From an uncultured Paracoccaceae bacterium (GTDB taxonomy: Bacteria; Pseudomonadota; Alphaproteobacteria; Rhodobacterales; Rhodobacteraceae): a stretch of DNA of 64,000 nt. A program made the translations under genes and the position numbers. Below are positions 43,109-52,134 of the stretch, in pieces. A model generated the notes under the pieces. It did not search any database. It was not told where the DNA came from and saw only the letters and a program-made list of their open reading frames with translations. Location of the stretch: NCBI GenBank assembly GCA_947499635.1, contig CANMPD010000017.1:22417-86416 (forward strand), given 5' to 3'. How positions within the stretch are numbered: the stretch's first letter is position 1; each line of letters starts with the position of its first letter.

Positions 43109-44118
43109 TATTCGGCTTCAACAGATGCAATCTCAGCACGGAGCATCTCTAGCGCGGCTGCGCCATCAACACCGGTCTCAGAAACCTCTGCGACTTTTGC
43201 GGAAATGACTGGTTCTAGTGCATGAGACCACGCGGCCATCTGCGCGTCAGTTGCTGCTGTAATGGTTGTTTTACCATCCATGGCTTTACGCCCTGCCGCA
43301 TCGGCACGATCCCACATTTGTCCTGCCATCCGCGCTAGGGACTCTCCGGTGACACTGTCGATCGCGGCTTGTTGTTCTGGGCTGAGGCTATCCCATTTCG
43401 CTTTGTTCATGATGACGAAAAACGAAACGTTGTAGAGACCACCTGGTACCGTTACAGCCTGCGGCAGTTCCGGGATTAATTTAAAGAAATTCACAGATTC
43501 ATAGGGGAAAAGAATTCCGTCAGCGACGCCTTGGCTGAGCAGCTCATAGGCTTTGGAAGCTGGTCCCTCAACGGGCACTGCGCCGAGAGTTGATGCGACC
43601 TCATGTACTATTCCACCTCCAACACGTAGTTTTGTGCCTTGCATAAGGTCAACGGATGCGGTGTCGCCGTCTTTGAGAAAGAGTTGACCGGGCCCATGCG
43701 TAAATACGCCCAGCACTTTTACATTGTCATATTCGCCGGCATCTTTCAGCATGGCGTCAAAGGTGCGCCAATATGCTACGGAAATGGCTTCGGCACTGTC
43801 GCCTAGAAATGGGATTTCAGCGATATTGGTGGTTTTGAAACGGCCTGGATTATACCCTTGAACGCCAAAAGTGATGTCTGTCACACCATTTACAGCAAAA
43901 TCGAAATGCGCAGGCGGTGGCCCAAGAGGTGCAGGTAAAATTTGTGCGCGAACTTCCCCGCCAGTTGCTTGTGAAATCTGTTCTGTCATGGGAACGATGA
44001 CTTCGGAAACAAGTGGATGGGATGGTGGCAGCCAATTTGCAACGGTTAGAACAGTGTCAGCCATCGCAGGTGCCGCGAGCAAAATGGCAGTTACCGCCGA
44101 AGAAAAGAGGTGTTTCAT
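43108..44118 (-). CDS. dctP: TRAP transporter substrate-binding protein (DctP type)
   Basis: Periplasmic binding protein of 336 residues with a cleaved signal peptide (about 1-20, ending PAMA-DT). DctP-family markers include LTVANWLPPSHPLVSEVIVPM, the central RVGGGIVHEVASTLGAVPVEGPASKAYELLSQGVADG and FFVIMNKAKWDSLSPEQQAAID. The ligand is probably a carboxylate or other organic acid; the adjacent convergent D-lactate dehydrogenase hints at hydroxy acids, but this is inference. First gene of dctPQM. Two spaced inverted repeats lie upstream. Confidence 0.92.
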   Translation of the reverse strand: MKHLFSSAVTAILLAAPAMADTVLTVANWLPPSHPLVSEVIVPMTEQISQATGGEVRAQILPAPLGPPPAHFDFAVNGVTDITFGVQGYNPGRFKTTNIAEIPFLGDSAEAISVAYWRTFDAMLKDAGEYDNVKVLGVFTHGPGQLFLKDGDTASVDLMQGTKLRVGGGIVHEVASTLGAVPVEGPASKAYELLSQGVADGILFPYESVNFFKLIPELPQAVTVPGGLYNVSFFVIMNKAKWDSLSPEQQAAIDSVTGESLARMAGQMWDRADAAGRKAMDGKTTITAATDAQMAAWSHALEPVISAKVAEVSETGVDGAAALEMLRAEIASVEAE

Positions 44119-44145
44119 TTATCGGATCCCTGTTTAAAATCATCT

Positions 44146-44173
44146 GTTAGATTTCAATTGGTTGTAATCTAAC
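44146..44173. promoter_or_regulatory. Inverted repeat GTTAGATT-N12-AATCTAAC in the dctP leader
   Basis: Perfect 8-bp inverted repeat, 20 bp centre to centre, about 28 bases upstream of the dctP start on the minus strand. Such spacing fits a dimeric regulator or a leader hairpin. No assigned regulator. Confidence 0.45.
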
Positions 44174-44204
44174 GAAAGGGCGTTTCAGGTCAAAGGGTCT
44201 ATAT

Positions 44205-44267
44205 TCGTGACTGTGTCGCCTGATCAAATTATACGCATAATCAAAGGTACAGACGTCACAGTCACGA
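44205..44267. promoter_or_regulatory. 11-bp inverted repeat flanking a possible dctP promoter
   Basis: Perfect arms TCGTGACTGTG (44205-44215) and CACAGTCACGA (44257-44267), centres 52 bp apart, about five helical turns. Between them the minus strand carries a consensus -10 hexamer TATAAT inside ATTATGCGTATAAT. The arrangement suggests a pair of operators clamping the promoter of the TRAP operon. The -35 element is not clear. Confidence 0.5.
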
Positions 44268-44333
44268 GATTGTAGGCAGCGACTTGGCTGATACGAAACA
44301 GGTTATTGGTATGTCTGCGCCTTTGAGTAAATA

Positions 44334-45797
44334 TTATTGAACGTTAAGGCACATGTATTTTAGTTCTGTGAAGTCATCTGTCCCGTATTTCGATCCTTCA
44401 CGCCCAAGACCTGATTGTTTGACACCACCAAAGGGTGCGACTTCTGTCGAAATGAGCCCAGTGTTTACGCCAACCATTCCAGTTTCAAGGGCTTCTGCAA
44501 CGCGCCAAACACGTCCGAGATCCTTACTGTAGAAATAAGCTGCAAGTCCGAACTCAGTGGCATTTGCCAATTCGATCACTTCTGCTTCTTCGTTAAACTT
44601 GACCAAGGGCGCAAGAGGTCCAAAGGTTTCATCGCGACAGACCCGCATGTCGCTTGTTACGCCGGTTAGCACTGTTGGTTCAAAGAATGTTCCACCAAGG
44701 CCAGACGCTTTGCCGCCTGTTAAGACTGTGGCGCCTTTCTGCACGGCATCACTGATATGACTTGTGATTTTTTCGACTGCGGCCATATTAATAAGCGGAC
44801 CTGTATTCACGCCTTCTTCAAAGCCATCACCAAGTTTCAGATCATTCATCCGAGCGGTTAGCTTTTGGGCAAAATCATCATAAACGCCAGCCTGCACATA
44901 GATGCGGTTGGCACAGACGCAGGTTTGACCGTTGTTGCGGAACTTTGCAATCATTGCTCCTTCAACAGCGGCGTGGATGTCAGCATCGTCGAATACCAAA
45001 AATGGAGCATTCCCCCCCAGTTCAAGTGACATCTTTTTAATTGTGTCGCTGCACTGTTTCATCAAAATTTTGCCGACGCGCGTTGAGCCCGTGAACGTAA
45101 TTTTTGCAACTTTGGGGTTGGCACAAAGCTCTTCGCCGATACTCACGGGATCTGAGGAGGGGATAACGTTTAAGACGCCCGCTGGGATACCTGCACGTTC
45201 CCCTAAAACAGCCATTGCTAGGGCTGAAAGCGGCGTCAGCTCTGCAGGGCGAGCAACAAACGAACACCCGACTGCCAGTGCTGGCGCCACCTTGCGCGCG
45301 ATCATTGCGTTCGGAAAATTCCAGGGAGTGATAGAGCCAACGACGCCAACTGGTTGGCGCAAGACCACGATGCGCTTGTCTCGTTGATGGCCTGGGATCA
45401 CATCCCCGTAAACGCGCTTTGCTTCTTCGGCAAACCATTCGAGAAATGACGCGCCATACATGATTTCGCCCCGGGCTTCGGCCCATGGTTTGCCCATTTC
45501 AGCTGTGAGAATTGTCGCCAAATCATCGGCATTGGCAACCATCAGATCATACCATTTACGAAGAACGACACCACGTTCTTTGCCTGTCCAAGTCGCGAAC
45601 GCTTTTTGTGCGATATAAGCCGCGTCAATAGCTGCAGTTGTGTCGTCTGCGCTTAAATCAGCGACTTGAGCGATCACTTCTCCGGTGGCCGGATTGTTCA
45701 CGGGAAATGTCTTCTCCGTCGTTACCCACTGACCATTGACGAATCCACGAACCTCTAAAAGGCTAGGATCTTTGAGCTTAAGGCGTAAGTCGGTCAT
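44334..45797 (-). CDS. gabD: NAD(P)-dependent succinate-semialdehyde dehydrogenase
   Basis: Aldehyde dehydrogenase of 487 residues of the GabD class: SITPWNFPNAMI, the cofactor loop FTGSTRVG, catalytic Glu259 in LELGGNAP and catalytic Cys293 in GQTCVCANR. The position often held by Lys in the KPAE motif is Arg183 (VARPAE). It oxidises succinate semialdehyde to succinate in the cytosol. It lies 158 bases after the pot transporter genes on the same strand and opposite the puu cluster, so it fits the last step of putrescine and GABA breakdown and might also take gamma-glutamyl-aminobutyraldehyde. Confidence 0.9.
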   Translation of the reverse strand: MTDLRLKLKDPSLLEVRGFVNGQWVTTEKTFPVNNPATGEVIAQVADLSADDTTAAIDAAYIAQKAFATWTGKERGVVLRKWYDLMVANADDLATILTAEMGKPWAEARGEIMYGASFLEWFAEEAKRVYGDVIPGHQRDKRIVVLRQPVGVVGSITPWNFPNAMIARKVAPALAVGCSFVARPAELTPLSALAMAVLGERAGIPAGVLNVIPSSDPVSIGEELCANPKVAKITFTGSTRVGKILMKQCSDTIKKMSLELGGNAPFLVFDDADIHAAVEGAMIAKFRNNGQTCVCANRIYVQAGVYDDFAQKLTARMNDLKLGDGFEEGVNTGPLINMAAVEKITSHISDAVQKGATVLTGGKASGLGGTFFEPTVLTGVTSDMRVCRDETFGPLAPLVKFNEEAEVIELANATEFGLAAYFYSKDLGRVWRVAEALETGMVGVNTGLISTEVAPFGGVKQSGLGREGSKYGTDDFTELKYMCLNVQ

Positions 45798-45955
45798 GAG
45801 TAGCTTTCCTTAACTGCAGCAAGTGCGACCTTCGAGAAATCCATGGTCGGATGAATGATCAGATCATAGGTGGCCGGTCGGCAAAGAAATAAGTCTTGTT
45901 ATATGGACATAGCGCCAGATTAGATATTCAGATCTTTGGCTTGGCGCGTGTTTGT

Positions 45956-46768
45956 TTATTGATTTGCCATGTACTCATCGCGTTTCTGCCGTGCAATAGA
46001 AATTTTGGATGACAGGGATGCGATAATGACAGCGACTGTGACCAGACCAATCATGATTGTCGACAATGCATTGATTTCGGGACTTACGCCTAAACGGACA
46101 GAGGAATAGATTTTGATCGGCAGAGTCGTTGATGAAGGTCCGGCAGTAAACGATGCGATCACCAAATCATCTAGCGATAATGTAAAGGCAAGTAACCAAC
46201 CGGATATTACGGCAGGTGCAATGATTGGAAGTGTTACTGACTTAAACGCGTCCCACGGTGTGCATCCGAGATCAAGTGCGGCTTCTTCCAGACTTGTGTC
46301 AAATGTTGCCATTCGGGATGAGACGACAACTGATACATAACACATTGAAAATGTTGCATGTGCCAAAACGATTGTTGTGACACCGCGGTCCATACCGATA
46401 GAGATAAATAACAAGAGCAATGATAAGCCAGTAATCACTTCGGGCATCACAAGTGGCGCGTATATCATGCCAGAAAACAGGGTGCGTCCTAGAAACTTAC
46501 CACTGCGCACAAGCACAAACGCGGCCATTGTGCCAAGGATCGTCGCTATGGTTGAGGATAAGATAGCAACCTTCGCTGTGACCAGCGCTGCATCCAAGAA
46601 AGCTTTGTTCTGAAGCAGCTCGCCATACCATTTGGTTGAAAATCCACCCCATACGGTGACGAGTTTGGATTCATTAAAGCTGTAGATAACCAAGACGATC
46701 ATCGGAATATAAAGAAAGGCAAAGCCAACGGACAGAGAAACAGTGTTAAACCAAGTGAGCTTTCTCAT
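45956..46768 (-). CDS. potC: Polyamine ABC transporter permease (PotC/PotI type)
   Basis: A 270-residue six-span permease. The EAA loop LEEAALDLGCTPWDAFKSVTLPIIAPAVISG interacts with the ATPase, and LSLDDLVIASFTAGP is the PotC/PotI mark. The ATG at 46768 overlaps the preceding permease stop (ATGA), making it the natural start; an in-frame upstream start at 46897 would run through potB. Last gene of potDABC here. Confidence 0.9.
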   Translation of the reverse strand: MRKLTWFNTVSLSVGFAFLYIPMIVLVIYSFNESKLVTVWGGFSTKWYGELLQNKAFLDAALVTAKVAILSSTIATILGTMAAFVLVRSGKFLGRTLFSGMIYAPLVMPEVITGLSLLLLFISIGMDRGVTTIVLAHATFSMCYVSVVVSSRMATFDTSLEEAALDLGCTPWDAFKSVTLPIIAPAVISGWLLAFTLSLDDLVIASFTAGPSSTTLPIKIYSSVRLGVSPEINALSTIMIGLVTVAVIIASLSSKISIARQKRDEYMANQ

Positions 46769-47661
46769 TTTGTTTGCTCTCGTTGTTTTTGTTCGTTGCG
46801 CTGAAACAAGACGATTGGCGTGATCAAGATAAGCAGCAGGATAATCGCGACTGCAGACGCCACAGGCCAATCGCGGTTGGAGAAAAATTCTTCCCACAAG
46901 ACCTTCCCAATCATCAGTGTCCTTGACCCCCCGAGTAAAGACGGAATGACAAATTCACCTAGGGCGGGGATGAAAACAAGGAAACATCCCGCGATAACAC
47001 CGGGTTTGGCAAGGTGAAGTGTGACAGACCAAAATGCGCCTGTCCGCGAGCATCCTAGATCTTGGGCGGCTTCAAGCAGTGACGCATCCAATTTTTCTAG
47101 GGTCGCGTAAATCGGTAAGATCATGAATGGCAGATAGGTGTAGACAATGCCGATATACACGGCTGTATTGGTATTAAGGATCACGAGTGGCTCAGATATA
47201 ATACCGGTCCATATTAGGGCTTGGTTCAAAAACCCTTCATTGGATAAGATCCCGATCCAGGCGTAAACACGGATCAGAAAGCTTGTCCAAAATGGCAAAA
47301 TAACTAGCATCAGTAAGCTTGGCCGCCACTCGTCTGGCGTATTCGCGATCCCGTATGCAATTGGAAAGCCAATTAGCAATGTAATAAATGTCGAAATAGC
47401 TGCGATTTTAAGACTTGAAAGATAGGCCTTCCAATAAAGTGCATCGGTGGTCAGGAAGGTAAAGTTTTCAAAATCTAACTGAGAGAAGAATTCTTTAAAA
47501 CCATCCCACCCTGCTGCGGGATCTAGGGTTGGCGTATAAGGAGGGATAGAAATTGCGTAATCCGAGAGCGCAATTTTGAGTACGATCAAAAATGGGATCA
47601 GAAATAAGATTAAGAGCCATACAAACGGAACCCCAATCAACAAACGGCGGGCAAGTTTCAT
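46765..47661 (-). CDS. potB: Polyamine ABC transporter permease (PotB/PotH type)
   Basis: A 298-residue six-span permease with the EAA loop LLEAAQDLGCSRTGAFWSVTLHLAKPGVIAG and LGEFVIPSLLGGSRTLMIGKVLWEEFF, typical of PotB/PotH. It sits 10 bases after the ATPase gene and overlaps the next permease by 4 bases. Together with PotC it forms the translocation pore. Confidence 0.92.
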   Translation of the reverse strand: MKLARRLLIGVPFVWLLILFLIPFLIVLKIALSDYAISIPPYTPTLDPAAGWDGFKEFFSQLDFENFTFLTTDALYWKAYLSSLKIAAISTFITLLIGFPIAYGIANTPDEWRPSLLMLVILPFWTSFLIRVYAWIGILSNEGFLNQALIWTGIISEPLVILNTNTAVYIGIVYTYLPFMILPIYATLEKLDASLLEAAQDLGCSRTGAFWSVTLHLAKPGVIAGCFLVFIPALGEFVIPSLLGGSRTLMIGKVLWEEFFSNRDWPVASAVAIILLLILITPIVLFQRNEQKQREQTK

Positions 47662-47671
47662 AGCATGCCTC

Positions 47672-48802
47672 CTATGTGGCGAGGACGATACCAGCGGTAT
47701 CTGTCCAAGACAGCCACACGTTGTCGTTCCAGGTGAAGGATCGGCGAGAAATTCGACGATCGTTGGGGACCTGAGATTTGATCAAAGTTCCATTCGCTAA
47801 GCGTACGTAGTAAGTGGATAAATTACCTAAATACGCGATGTCCTCAATGGCGCCGCATACGCGATTATGCACATCTGTCGGTTCATCGTTGGATATTGCA
47901 ATTTTTTCGGGACGAATGGCAAAGGATCCCCTTTGCCCTTTGGCCAAACCAGCGCCCGTTTGAGCACGAATTGGTCTTTGTCCTTCGGCCCAGATTAGTT
48001 CGGATTCTTCTGTCTTTATGCTCGATATTCTGCCTTCGATAATGTTCACATCACCTATGAAATCAGCAACATAGATAGAATTAGGAGCCTCATAAACGCG
48101 GTCGGGTGTATCCACTTGGATCAGTTTGCCGTGGTCCATAACTGCAATACGGCTGGCGACGGTCATAGCTTCTTCTTGGTCATGCGTCACGATGACAAAA
48201 GTCGTGCCTGTTTTTTCTTGGATGTCCATCAACTCAAACTGCGTTTCTTGCCGCAATTTTTTGTCTAACGCGCCGAGTGGTTCATCCAGTAAAAGAAGTT
48301 TTGGGGCCTTGGCTAACGCACGTGCAAGAGCAACGCGTTGACGTTGACCACCTGACAATTGATGAGGTTTGCGTTTGGAGAAATCCGTAAGCTGAACCAA
48401 GCGAAGCATCTCTTCAACGCGACCAGAAATCTCTGACTTTGGCATATCCGAGCGTTTCAGCCCAAAGGCAAGATTGTCGGCAACTGATAAATGCGGGAAC
48501 AGCGCATAGGACTGAAACATCATATTTACCGCGCGTTTGTTTGCCGGGATGCCTTGCATGTCCTGACCATCAATCGTGATGGTTCCTTGTGTCGCATCTT
48601 CGAAACCGGCAAGCATTCGCATCAAAGTGGTTTTGCCGCAACCAGACGGGCCCAAGAGTGCGAAAAACTCCCTCGGGTAGATTTTCAAATCGACATTATT
48701 AATGGCAGTAAAGTTACCATATTTTTTTGTAACATTTGAAAAGTTTATAAGTGGATCAGCGTTAGGGTCTCGCCATGGTGCGAATGGGCTTGCATCGGAC
48801 AT
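47672..48802 (-). CDS. potA: Polyamine ABC transporter ATP-binding protein (PotA/PotG type)
   Basis: ATPase of 376 residues: Walker A GPSGCGKTT (51-59), signature LSGGQRQRVALARAL, Walker B LLLLDEPLGALD, H-loop IVTHDQEEAM, and a C-terminal TOBE regulatory domain (residues ~240-376, with RPEKIAI). It energises uptake of putrescine or spermidine at the inner membrane. It lies 71 bases after potD, separated by a stable stem-loop. Confidence 0.93.
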   Translation of the reverse strand: MSDASPFAPWRDPNADPLINFSNVTKKYGNFTAINNVDLKIYPREFFALLGPSGCGKTTLMRMLAGFEDATQGTITIDGQDMQGIPANKRAVNMMFQSYALFPHLSVADNLAFGLKRSDMPKSEISGRVEEMLRLVQLTDFSKRKPHQLSGGQRQRVALARALAKAPKLLLLDEPLGALDKKLRQETQFELMDIQEKTGTTFVIVTHDQEEAMTVASRIAVMDHGKLIQVDTPDRVYEAPNSIYVADFIGDVNIIEGRISSIKTEESELIWAEGQRPIRAQTGAGLAKGQRGSFAIRPEKIAISNDEPTDVHNRVCGAIEDIAYLGNLSTYYVRLANGTLIKSQVPNDRRISRRSFTWNDNVWLSWTDTAGIVLAT

Positions 48803-48824
48803 TTTCTATCCCCCCGAAAGAGTG

Positions 48825-48848
48825 TGTTTGGGCCAAGCGGCCCAAACA
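48825..48848 (-). promoter_or_regulatory. Intercistronic stem-loop between potD and potA
   Basis: Perfect stem TGTTTGGGCC/GGCCCAAACA (10 bp) with a 4-base loop in the 71-base gap. There is no T-run. Such hairpins typically protect the upstream binding-protein message from 3' decay or attenuate the genes after it, giving more binding protein than membrane components. Confidence 0.75.
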
Positions 48849-48873
48849 TTACGGTGTTACGGATCCAATCTGG

Positions 48874-49959
48874 TTAGGTACCAGATTTAATCTTAGTCCA
48901 CATGCGGGTGACTACCCGTTGCGTCTTGGGCTCATAAGGTGAGGCTGTGTACAAATTCTCAAGCGTTTTTTCGGATGGATAAATCGCTGAATCGGTAATG
49001 ACGTCGTCCAGTAGAAACTCCTGCGATGCAAGATTACCGTTGGCATAGTACACATAGTTTGACGCTGTCGCCATGTTCTGAGCGTCCATGATGAAGTTCA
49101 GAAATTTATGGGCGCCTTCTGCGTTTGGTGCATCAGCAGGAATTGCCATTTGGTCAAACCACATCAGCGCACCTTCTGTTGGTGCATTATATGCGATTTC
49201 TACGCCATTTTCGGCCTCGGCTGCGCGATCTCGTGCCTGCAAAACATCGCCGGACCATCCAAATGCAACACATATATCTCCGTTTGCGAGTGCATTGATA
49301 TATTCGGAGCTGTGATATTTTTTCACATGAGGCGCGATGGCTGTTAAAATGGGCTCTGCCTTTTTCAGCACGTCAACATCCTGCGTATTGGGTTGTTCAC
49401 CAATATAAGCAAGGGCAGCAGGTATAACCTCGGTTGGAGCATCAAGGAAATAGACGCCACACTCAGCAAGCTTTTCCATATTTTCCGGGTTCATGATCAA
49501 ATCAAGTGAATCGATTGGTGCATCGTCCCCAAGGATTTCGGTCACTTTTTGAACGTTTACACCGATGCCTGTGGTGCCCCACATGTAATTAATGGAATAG
49601 GCGTTGTCTGGGTCGTACTGTGCGGTACGGTCTTTGATCAGATCCCATAAATTACCGGCATTTGTGAGTTTGTTTTGATCAAGTTTTTGGAAAGCTCCGG
49701 CGCTTATCTGGCGTTGTAGGAAATCTCCGGTTGGCACAACGATGTCATAGCCAGAGCTCCCAGCGAGCATTTTGGTCTCTAGGACCTCATTGCTGTCGAA
49801 TACATCATAAACAAGGTCGATACCGGTCTCAGCTTCGAATTTCTCTAAAAGCTCTTCGTCGATGTAATCAGACCAATTGTAGACGCGTACCTCTTCTGAC
49901 GACGCCAAGCTTGTTGTCGTCATAAGAGCAATTATGGAAAGCGAAGTGAGTTTTTTCAT
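48874..49959 (-). CDS. potD: Polyamine ABC transporter substrate-binding protein (PotD/PotF type)
   Basis: Periplasmic binding protein of 361 residues with a signal peptide (about 1-20). The VRVYNWSDYIDEELLEKFEAETGI opening is the PotD/PotF signature, followed by YDIVVPTGDFLQRQI, NYMWGTTGIGVN and a C-terminal NLASQEFLLDD region. It binds putrescine or spermidine; which one is not evident. AGGAGA precedes the ATG. First gene of potDABC; divergent from a GntR regulator across 111 bases. Confidence 0.92.
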   Translation of the reverse strand: MKKLTSLSIIALMTTTSLASSEEVRVYNWSDYIDEELLEKFEAETGIDLVYDVFDSNEVLETKMLAGSSGYDIVVPTGDFLQRQISAGAFQKLDQNKLTNAGNLWDLIKDRTAQYDPDNAYSINYMWGTTGIGVNVQKVTEILGDDAPIDSLDLIMNPENMEKLAECGVYFLDAPTEVIPAALAYIGEQPNTQDVDVLKKAEPILTAIAPHVKKYHSSEYINALANGDICVAFGWSGDVLQARDRAAEAENGVEIAYNAPTEGALMWFDQMAIPADAPNAEGAHKFLNFIMDAQNMATASNYVYYANGNLASQEFLLDDVITDSAIYPSEKTLENLYTASPYEPKTQRVVTRMWTKIKSGT

Positions 49960-49986
49960 AGCATTCTCCTGTCGTGGTTAAATGTT

Positions 49987-49995
49987 TGATCAAAA
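49987..49995. promoter_or_regulatory. Candidate GntR operator motif TGATCAAAA (copy 1)
   Basis: Part of the palindrome TTTGATCAAA (49985-49994) between potD and gntR. The same 9-mer recurs before puuA. Binding by the neighbouring GntR protein is inferred. Confidence 0.35.
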
Positions 49996-50070
49996 GTTTG
50001 ACAAACACAAGTTTTTTCTAGAGTTTCAGAGTGGCAGAATAAAATAACTGCAAGCGACGAGAGTAAGGTT

Positions 50071-50718
50071 ATGCACCACGAGCGAAAAATGCCCGAACAT
50101 CAGGCGGTTTATGAAAAGCTAAGAGATTGCCTTGTTCTTGGAAGTTTTGCACCGGGAGAACCATTGACGATTCAGAAGTTAACCAACTTCTTGGAGGCTG
50201 GCATGACACCTGTGCGAGAGGCGATGCGTAGATTGATTGCAGAGAATGTTTTGCAAATCTTGGATAATCGTCGTGTTATTGTGCCAGTTTTGACGCGTTC
50301 TCAGATGGAAGATATCTATTTTATGAGGCTTAATATTGAAAGTGAGCTTACTCGACGAGCGTGCAAATCATTTAAAAAACAATATATTACTGAATTATCG
50401 TGTATGGATGTTGAGGTTGACCGTGCGATTGAGCGTGGAGATGTCGAAGCATATCTAGAGAGCAATAAGGCTTTTCATTTCTATCTGTATGAGGCTGCGG
50501 AATCTCCGATACTTTTGAATGTTGTTGAATCCCTTTGGGCGCAAATCGGACCAAGCCTCAGGGTTGTTTCCGGTCGATATGGAACGGCGAACCTCCCCGA
50601 TAAACACTCTGATCTGATTGCAGCGCTTTCGAAGAATGATGAGTTGGCTGCCGTCGAGGCCTTGAAGGCTGATCTTAGTCAAGGGCTGCTCTTGGCAAGT
50701 CAATCACTACCGCAATAA
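50071..50718 (+). CDS. GntR-family (FadR-type) transcriptional regulator
   Basis: A 215-residue regulator with an N-terminal winged helix (about residues 10-75; LGSFAPGEPLTIQKLTNFLEAGMTPVREAMRRLIAENVL) and a C-terminal all-helical FCD ligand domain (about 85-210; LNIESELTRRA, SNKAFHFYLYEAAESPILLNVVESLW, HSDLIAAL). It lies between potDABC and puuA, so it probably controls both divergent polyamine units in response to a polyamine or GABA intermediate. The 28-base gap to puuA suggests partial co-transcription. Confidence 0.9.
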   Translation: MHHERKMPEHQAVYEKLRDCLVLGSFAPGEPLTIQKLTNFLEAGMTPVREAMRRLIAENVLQILDNRRVIVPVLTRSQMEDIYFMRLNIESELTRRACKSFKKQYITELSCMDVEVDRAIERGDVEAYLESNKAFHFYLYEAAESPILLNVVESLWAQIGPSLRVVSGRYGTANLPDKHSDLIAALSKNDELAAVEALKADLSQGLLLASQSLPQ

Positions 50719-50721
50719 TAT

Positions 50722-50730
50722 GATCAAAAA
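50722..50730. promoter_or_regulatory. Candidate GntR operator motif TGATCAAAA (copy 2)
   Basis: Exact repeat of the 9-mer at 49987-49995, here 4 bases after the gntR stop and 16 bases before the puuA start. Significance is modest because the core is only a 6-bp palindrome plus AAA. Confidence 0.3.
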
Positions 50731-50745
50731 TCTTGGAGTGTTGAC

Positions 50746-52134
50746 GTGAGACACCGGAAATCTAAAAAAGCAGCAACATCTTGGGCGAATGAGCTTTCGG
50801 ATGAATTTATCGATTATCTGGATGGCCGCGATCTGGACGAGGTCGAGGTTATCGTCTCTGATATTGCAGGCACGTCTCGTGGCAAAGCGATGCCCGCCTA
50901 TAAATTCAAGCCAGACGAGGCTTTCTTTTTACCCATATCATTGTTCTATCAAACGATATCAGGCGCATATGTTGATATGGATATCGAGAACCAGTGGTTC
51001 GAGCACGATGTGACGCTGGTTCCTGATATGTCCACGGCCTGCGCGATTCCATGGGGTGATGACCCGTCCATTCAAGTTATTTGCGATATGAAAACCCGCG
51101 ATAACGCTCCGCTTGGTCTTGCTCCACGCAATGTCCTTCGTCGTGTGCTTGCGCTTTATGAGACTGAGGGTTGGGTGCCAATCGTGGCGCCCGAGATTGA
51201 ATTCTATCTGACCAAGCCAAACATTGACCCCACCGAGGGGATTGAACCACCTGTTGGTCGTACCGGACGTCAGTGTGTTGGTAGCCAAGTTTACTCGATG
51301 GCAGCCGTTGATGAATTTGGGCCGGTTATAGACACCATTTATGATTTTGCTGAAACGCAGGGATTGAAAATCGATACGGTGATTCAAGAAGGAGGAGCCG
51401 GTCAAGTTGAAGTAAACTTGCCTCATGGAAACCCCATCGAATTGGCTGATCAGGTATTTTATTTTAAACGGATGATCCGCGAAGCGGCGCTGAAGAATGG
51501 GATGTTCGCGACCTTTATGGCGAAACCAATGCGCGATGAACCCGGCAGTGCGATGCATCTTCATCAATCCATTGTAGATCATGAGACTGGGCACAATATT
51601 TTTTCAGATGCTGATGGTAATCCGACTGATGAATTTCATCATTTTATTGGTGGATCTCAGACATATTTAATGCAAGCGGTGCCATTGTTGGCGCCTTATG
51701 TGAACTCCTATCGTCGGATTACTGTCGAAGGTCAATCGGCCCCGTCCAACCTTGAGTGGGCGGCAGATAACCGCACGACTGGCCTGCGTGTGCCTCATTC
51801 CGGCCCTGAGGCGCGACGTTTGGAAAATCGTGTCATTGGCATGGATTGTAATCCTTATCTAGCGATTGCTGCGTCTTTGGCCTGTGGGTATATTGGTTTG
51901 AAAAACAAGGTATCCCCTCGGGCCGCGGCGACAGAAGAGATTTGGGAAACAGATAAACCGCTTCCTCCAAACCTGAGCTCTGCACTGGATCTATTTGAAG
52001 GTGCCTCTGAAATTTGGGAGGTGCTCGGTTCAGATTTTTGCCAGTTATTCTTGGATTTGAAGCGGGCTGAAAATGAAGAATACCAACGGGAAATTTCACC
52101 ATGGGAGCGGCAGCATCTCCTGCTGAATGTGTGA
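50746..52134 (+). CDS. puuA: Gamma-glutamylpolyamine synthetase (PuuA-type, copy 1)
   Basis: Glutamine synthetase-fold ligase of 462 residues. It shows the GS-type features DIAGTSRGKAMPAYKF, PEIEFYL, EGGAGQVEVNLPHGNP, the AMHLHQS metal/ATP motif, NSYRRI, EWAADNRTTGLRVP and the RRLENRVIGMDCNPYLAIAAS block. PuuA-type enzymes ligate glutamate to putrescine with ATP, protecting the amine before oxidation. The GTG at 50746 follows a TGGAG site. The stop overlaps the puuB copy 1 start (TGATGA). A second puuA-puuB pair follows. Residues 1-15 are unusually basic. Confidence 0.88.
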   Translation: MRHRKSKKAATSWANELSDEFIDYLDGRDLDEVEVIVSDIAGTSRGKAMPAYKFKPDEAFFLPISLFYQTISGAYVDMDIENQWFEHDVTLVPDMSTACAIPWGDDPSIQVICDMKTRDNAPLGLAPRNVLRRVLALYETEGWVPIVAPEIEFYLTKPNIDPTEGIEPPVGRTGRQCVGSQVYSMAAVDEFGPVIDTIYDFAETQGLKIDTVIQEGGAGQVEVNLPHGNPIELADQVFYFKRMIREAALKNGMFATFMAKPMRDEPGSAMHLHQSIVDHETGHNIFSDADGNPTDEFHHFIGGSQTYLMQAVPLLAPYVNSYRRITVEGQSAPSNLEWAADNRTTGLRVPHSGPEARRLENRVIGMDCNPYLAIAASLACGYIGLKNKVSPRAAATEEIWETDKPLPPNLSSALDLFEGASEIWEVLGSDFCQLFLDLKRAENEEYQREISPWERQHLLLNV

